Part shown: positions 60,883 to 64,000 of the stretch, piece after piece
How the letters are laid out: every line of letters starts with the position of its first letter
Numbering within the stretch: position 1 is the stretch's first letter
Source of the DNA: Alkalihalobacillus sp. TS-13
GTDB lineage: Bacteria > Bacillota > Bacilli > Bacillales > Fictibacillaceae
Assembly (NCBI RefSeq): GCF_019720915.1
Contig: NZ_JAHKSI010000001.1
Span: 2,604,001 to 2,668,000 of the forward strand
Length of the DNA stretch: 64,000 nt
Direction of reading: 5' to 3'
Notes under the pieces: generated by a model
Databases searched by the model: none
Told to the model about the DNA's origin: nothing
Seen by the model: only the letters and a program-made list of their open reading frames with translations
Made by a program: the position numbers and the translations under genes

Positions 60883-61059
60883 CTATTCCATTGTCCGGTT
60901 GTTTTCATCTACCTTAAAAAGGTGAGCCGGTTCTGGCCTGTCTCCGGAGACGAAAATGCCGTCTCCACCACAAACCGTGCAGCTATATTGCCAGTTTTCA
61001 TCATCAGCCAAAAGTCCGCTGCCATCACACGCTTTACAAACTTGGTTCCGATCAACCAT
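60883..61059 (-). CDS. Small zinc-ribbon protein with DnaJ-type CxxCxG repeats
   Basis: 58 residues. Two knuckles CKACDGSG and CTVCGGDG resemble the CxxCxGxG zinc motifs of DnaJ. I chose ATG 61059, 9 nt after AAAGGA; the ATG at 61068 touches that site. It follows the aconitase gene by 30 bp on the same strand and ends at a strong terminator, so it is co-transcribed with an iron-sulfur enzyme. A metal or thiol-related role is possible but not shown. Confidence 0.75.
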   Translation of the reverse strand: MVDRNQVCKACDGSGLLADDENWQYSCTVCGGDGIFVSGDRPEPAHLFKVDENNRTME

Positions 61060-61089
61060 GGATCTCATTCCTTTCTTTGGTGCATTTGA

Positions 61090-63036
61090 TTAATGTTGTC
61101 GATCCCTCTCCCAGTTGATTAATCCGCCTTTCAGCATGATGTCCACTTGACGATCTGATAAGGTATGGACAGCTTGGATTTCTTTCTGTTTTTCTTTTAG
61201 AATCACAGTCAGTTCTTTCCCCTGTTTAAGCTGTGCCCTCAAGTTTTTCAGTTGGATGATATCGTCTTCTTCCAACAGATCGTAATCTGCTTCATTCTTA
61301 AACATTAGCGGTAAGACGCCAAAGTTCACGAGGTTTTGCCAATGAATCCTCGCAAAATCCTTGACCAACGCGACACGTAAGCCGAGGAATCTCGGTGCAA
61401 GAGCAGCGTGCTCCCTGCTTGATCCCTGACCATAGTTGAAGCCCCCGACAATCGCATGACCGCCTACCTTTTTGATTTCCATTGCACGCTCATAATAGGT
61501 TTCATCAATGATCTCGAAGGTGAACTTACTGATTTCCGGCAGGTTGCTCCGGTATGGAAGGACACGTGCACCACCGGCTAAGATTTCATCCGTCGAGATG
61601 TTATCTTTCATTTTCAACAAAATCGGCAATTCCAATTCATCCGGCAATTCATCCATTTCAGGGATCGAAGCAATATTAGGCCCTTTTACAAGCTCAATTT
61701 TTTTTGCTTCCTCTGGTGGAAGCGGCTCATTAAGTAACGCATCATCAACCGTCGGATGGTCCGGGGCTTTCACTTTCGGATACGTTATATCCAATGTCCT
61801 TGGATCAGTAATTTTTCCTGTCATTGCTGAAGCCGCTGCTGTTTCTGGACTGCATAAGAACACACTGTCTTCTCTCGTCCCGGAACGCCCAGGGAAATTA
61901 CGTGGTGTCGTCCGTAAACTGTTCCGCCCTGTTGCAGGTGCCTGCCCCATTCCGATACATCCGTTACAACCCGCTTGATGCAAGCGTCCCCCCGCAGTGA
62001 GAAGGCTACCGATATGTCCATCATCGACAAGGTCTGTCAACATTTGTCTGGACGTCGGGTTGATATCGAAGGAAACGCCATCTGCAACCCTCCTGCCTTT
62101 CATCATTTCAGCAGCTATCGCAAAATCTCGATACCCTGGATTTGCAGAAGATCCGATATAGGATTGATAAATCGGTTCTCCAGCCACTTCCCTAACAGGG
62201 ACGACGTTTCCAGGGCTTGATGGTTTGGCAATCATAGGCTCAAGCTCTGATAGATCGATTTCTTCATGCAGATCATACGTTGCATCTTTATCAGCGACGA
62301 TTTCTACCCAGTCATTCTCTCGGTTTTGGCTTTTTAAAAAGCGCTTCACTTCATCATCGGATGGGAAAACGGTCGTGGTTGCCCCGAGTTCTGCACCCAT
62401 GTTAGCGATGACATGACGATCCATCGCGCTCAAGTCTTCTAGCCCCGGACCATAATACTCGATGATTTTACCGACACCGCCTTTTACATCATGACGACGC
62501 AGCAATTCGAGGATAACATCCTTGGCGCTCACCCATTCTGGAAGTTTTCCAGTCAATTTGATACCCCAGATTTGAGGCATTTTGATATAGATCGGCTCTC
62601 CAGCAATCGCCATCGCGACATCAATTCCACCTGCACCCATGGCAAGCATACCCATACATCCATTGGCACACGTATGAGAGTCCGAGCCCAATAACGTTTT
62701 ACCAGGGATAGCGAGCCGTTGCATATGAACCGGATGACTGACGCCGTTTCCAGGACGGCTGTAATACAAACCGAAACGCTTAGTGGCACTTTGTAAAAAC
62801 AAATGGTCATCCGGATTTTTGCTATCCTCCTGGATGATATTATGATCGACATATTGCGCAGATACTTCTGTTTTTGCCCGATCAAGTTTCATAGCTTCCA
62901 GTTCTAGCATCACCATCGTACCAGTCGCATCCTGGGTAAGGGTCTGGTCGATTTTCAAACCGATTTCATTACCTGGCGTCATTTCACCTGAAATCAAATG
63001 GTCCTTGAGCAATTTTTGGGAAACGTTAAAAGCCAA
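61090..63036 (-). CDS. Aconitate hydratase, Aquifex/mitochondrial-like type
   Basis: 648 residues, 4Fe-4S dehydratase joining large and small (swivel) domains. Cluster cysteines are in DSHTCANGCMGMLAMGAGG and QAGCNGCIGMGQAP; RTTPRNFPGRSG is the substrate-binding stretch, and the C-terminal swivel has GGFNYGQGSSREHAALAP and DFARIHWQNLVNFGVLPL. It is much shorter than CitB/AcnA (about 900) and belongs to the short aconitase type; a homoaconitase-like role is a rival reading. Start TTG 63036, 5 nt after GGGGGAG. If the genome also has CitB this is a second, perhaps specialised, enzyme. Confidence 0.88.
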   Translation of the reverse strand: MAFNVSQKLLKDHLISGEMTPGNEIGLKIDQTLTQDATGTMVMLELEAMKLDRAKTEVSAQYVDHNIIQEDSKNPDDHLFLQSATKRFGLYYSRPGNGVSHPVHMQRLAIPGKTLLGSDSHTCANGCMGMLAMGAGGIDVAMAIAGEPIYIKMPQIWGIKLTGKLPEWVSAKDVILELLRRHDVKGGVGKIIEYYGPGLEDLSAMDRHVIANMGAELGATTTVFPSDDEVKRFLKSQNRENDWVEIVADKDATYDLHEEIDLSELEPMIAKPSSPGNVVPVREVAGEPIYQSYIGSSANPGYRDFAIAAEMMKGRRVADGVSFDINPTSRQMLTDLVDDGHIGSLLTAGGRLHQAGCNGCIGMGQAPATGRNSLRTTPRNFPGRSGTREDSVFLCSPETAAASAMTGKITDPRTLDITYPKVKAPDHPTVDDALLNEPLPPEEAKKIELVKGPNIASIPEMDELPDELELPILLKMKDNISTDEILAGGARVLPYRSNLPEISKFTFEIIDETYYERAMEIKKVGGHAIVGGFNYGQGSSREHAALAPRFLGLRVALVKDFARIHWQNLVNFGVLPLMFKNEADYDLLEEDDIIQLKNLRAQLKQGKELTVILKEKQKEIQAVHTLSDRQVDIMLKGGLINWERDRQH

Positions 63037-63271
63037 TTTTTCTCCCCCTGTTCGAAGTTTTGAAGTTTTAAGGTCAACTGTTCCATATGTACCTAAACGT
63101 TAAGTTTTGTTGTTTTGCGTAAATTATTCATTTCACAGAACATTGACCCCTTTACAGTTACATTACCCCATTTAATTCCATTTCAACCTTTCATTTTCTA
63201 TATGAATGGTTTATTTCCTTGACCGTGAAGAAAATATGATAAGCCCGTTAATTTGGCTTTGCAAACTATGA
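63037..63271. other. Intergenic spacer upstream of aconitase
   Basis: A/T-rich, no gene or clear operator seen. It should contain the promoter of the aconitase-zinc-ribbon unit, which I could not place. Confidence 0.4.
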
Positions 63272-63370
63272 TTGATTTCAAGAGGGAGCCAGGCAAGACC
63301 CCACAGCGAGGAATTCGCGAGGAGGCTTGCGGATCGCCAGCGGAAAGGGAGTGAATTTCGCAGAAATCAA
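63272..63370. repeat. Modular intergenic element, minimal copy with perfect 8-bp inverted termini
   Basis: 99 bp bounded by TTGATTTC (63272-63279) and GAAATCAA (63363-63370), the same termini as the 249-bp copy at 14310-14558. Contains only left (AGCCAGGCAAGACCCCAC), linker and right (CTTGCGGATCGCCAGCGG, AAAGGGAGTGAATTTCG) modules. Confidence 0.85.
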
Positions 63371-63390
63371 TTCAAAAGCTTTCCACTATA

Positions 63391-63420
63391 AAACCATCCT
63401 TTTTGTGAGGATGGTTTTGA
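63391..63420 (-). terminator. Intrinsic terminator after the DUF2935 gene
   Basis: 10-bp stem AAACCATCCT / AGGATGGTTT (63391-63400 with 63408-63417), 7-nt loop, T-rich at the minus-strand exit (TTTTATAG). Confidence 0.85.
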
Positions 63421-63424
63421 TTCA

Positions 63425-64000
63425 TCAGGTTTTCAATCGTGGTTTTGTCGGATCGCATTTTGGTTGGGAAAGGTGTGATACCTCAGCCAGTTTCATCAGA
63501 TAATAGCACTCTTCTCTCATCATATGGTCAGCCATCAATGGCGCAAAGGTACCCAAAACTTTTTTGCTCAATCCCATTTCCTCGATTTCTTTAAGGAAAT
63601 TCATGAACAGCTTCATTTCAAGTGAAATATCATCGTTGAATTTCTCCAATGCAGGAAACGTAGACAAGTTGGTACGAAGAAATCCTGCCATTTCAACCGC
63701 CTTCAGATAGAACGATTCAAAGTCTTTCGTGAAATCATCACTTTTCTCTTTGATCTTCTTTTCAATCCGATCCATGTTATCAGAGATAGCACCAGCATGG
63801 CCTGCCGCATCCAACAGCCAGATCAAATGGTGATGGACTTCATGCAGCGTAGGCGGCACTTCTCCTTTTTTCAAAAAAGGTAAAATTCGCAAATACTCTT
63901 CCAACTCATTGACCATATGGTTCAGGAACGTCGGCCCTAAACCAATTTTGATTTTTCCGACCAGATGACGTTTGATGAGATCCAGTTTGAATTGTCTAAG
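63425..64000 (-). CDS. DUF2935 domain protein (5' end cut by window edge)
   Basis: 192 codons visible. The frame continues without a stop past the ATG at 63916 to base 64000 (LRQFKLDLIKRHLVGKIKIG, then LGPTFLNHM), so the true start lies to the right. The segment HHHLIWLLDAAGHAGAISDN and the acidic/His pattern (LGPTFLNHMVNELEEY, LMADHMMREECYYLM) match the DUF2935 family of helical-bundle proteins with His/Glu pairs suited to binding metal. Full members have about 270 residues as two similar bundles; this would be the second. Function unknown. Confidence 0.85.
   Translation of the reverse strand, partial: LRQFKLDLIKRHLVGKIKIGLGPTFLNHMVNELEEYLRILPFLKKGEVPPTLHEVHHHLIWLLDAAGHAGAISDNMDRIEKKIKEKSDDFTKDFESFYLKAVEMAGFLRTNLSTFPALEKFNDDISLEMKLFMNFLKEIEEMGLSKKVLGTFAPLMADHMMREECYYLMKLAEVSHLSQPKCDPTKPRLKT

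Overview
The window looks like chromosome of a mid-GC Gram-positive member of the Bacillaceae (Bacillota). Support comes from the near-canonical GGAGG ribosome-binding sites, frequent TTG and GTG starts, intrinsic terminators after most transcription units, an S-box (SAM-I) riboswitch before a yitJ-metH operon, an AdaA/AdaB/AlkA repair operon, a NamZ/MurR cell-wall recovery cluster, and lipoprotein-type solute-binding proteins. I cannot name genus or species. I saw no rRNA, tRNA, CRISPR, phage or insertion-sequence transposase genes.

Layout. 1-9000 (minus strand): part of a sugar ABC importer (binding protein, permease cut by the edge), a MurR/RpiR-type regulator, NamZ-like exo-muramidase, an AmiE-like serine hydrolase and a NagE-type GlcNAc PTS transporter. 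Together this is a peptidoglycan amino-sugar recovery block. Three copies of a TGAAAT-N3-ATTTCA dyad sit at the two control regions. 9-14 kb: a small membrane protein, an LSm-like small protein, a DEAD-box helicase, a membrane protein and the adaA-adaB-alkA alkylation repair operon. 14.8-18.3 kb (plus): secreted M14 carboxypeptidase and a TipA/Mta-like MerR regulator.

18.3-49 kb is a 31-kb carbohydrate island, almost all on the minus strand. In genomic order it holds: an unusual Gfo/Idh/MocA oxidoreductase, a true formylglycine-generating enzyme, an endonuclease/exonuclease/phosphatase-fold protein, a GH144-like (Glycoamylase-fold) protein, a formylglycine-dependent sulfatase, a divergent AraC regulator, an oxidoreductase plus sugar isomerase pair, two GH35 beta-galactosidase-like enzymes flanking a YesL protein, a second isomerase, a third oxidoreductase, and a 13-kb import operon. 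The import operon has two solute-binding proteins (one a 1025-residue CBM fusion), two MalF-type and two MalG-type permeases, an NHL/TPR/YIP1 membrane protein and a DUF5696 protein. It has no ATPase, so a shared MsmX-like ATPase is probably used. Every enzyme of the island lacks a signal peptide. The inferred scheme is that small, sulfated, galactose-containing oligosaccharides are imported and desulfated, hydrolysed and oxidised in the cytoplasm.

50-64 kb: S-box riboswitch, yitJ and metH (plus), then an SDR oxidoreductase, an OB-fold/thermonuclease protein, a secreted lipase, a nucleoside hydrolase, a small zinc-ribbon protein, an Aquifex-type aconitase and a DUF2935 protein cut by the right edge.

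The intergenic DNA is the most unexpected part. It carries (a) a modular element with 8-bp inverted termini (about ten copies or fragments), (b) an 85-bp element ending in a hairpin (three copies), and (c) short-unit arrays with strict helical phasing: 21-bp period arrays in two unrelated sequence families, and 51-52-bp period arrays in three, two of which share an identical forward-forward-reverse-reverse layout. I know of no assigned function for these arrays.
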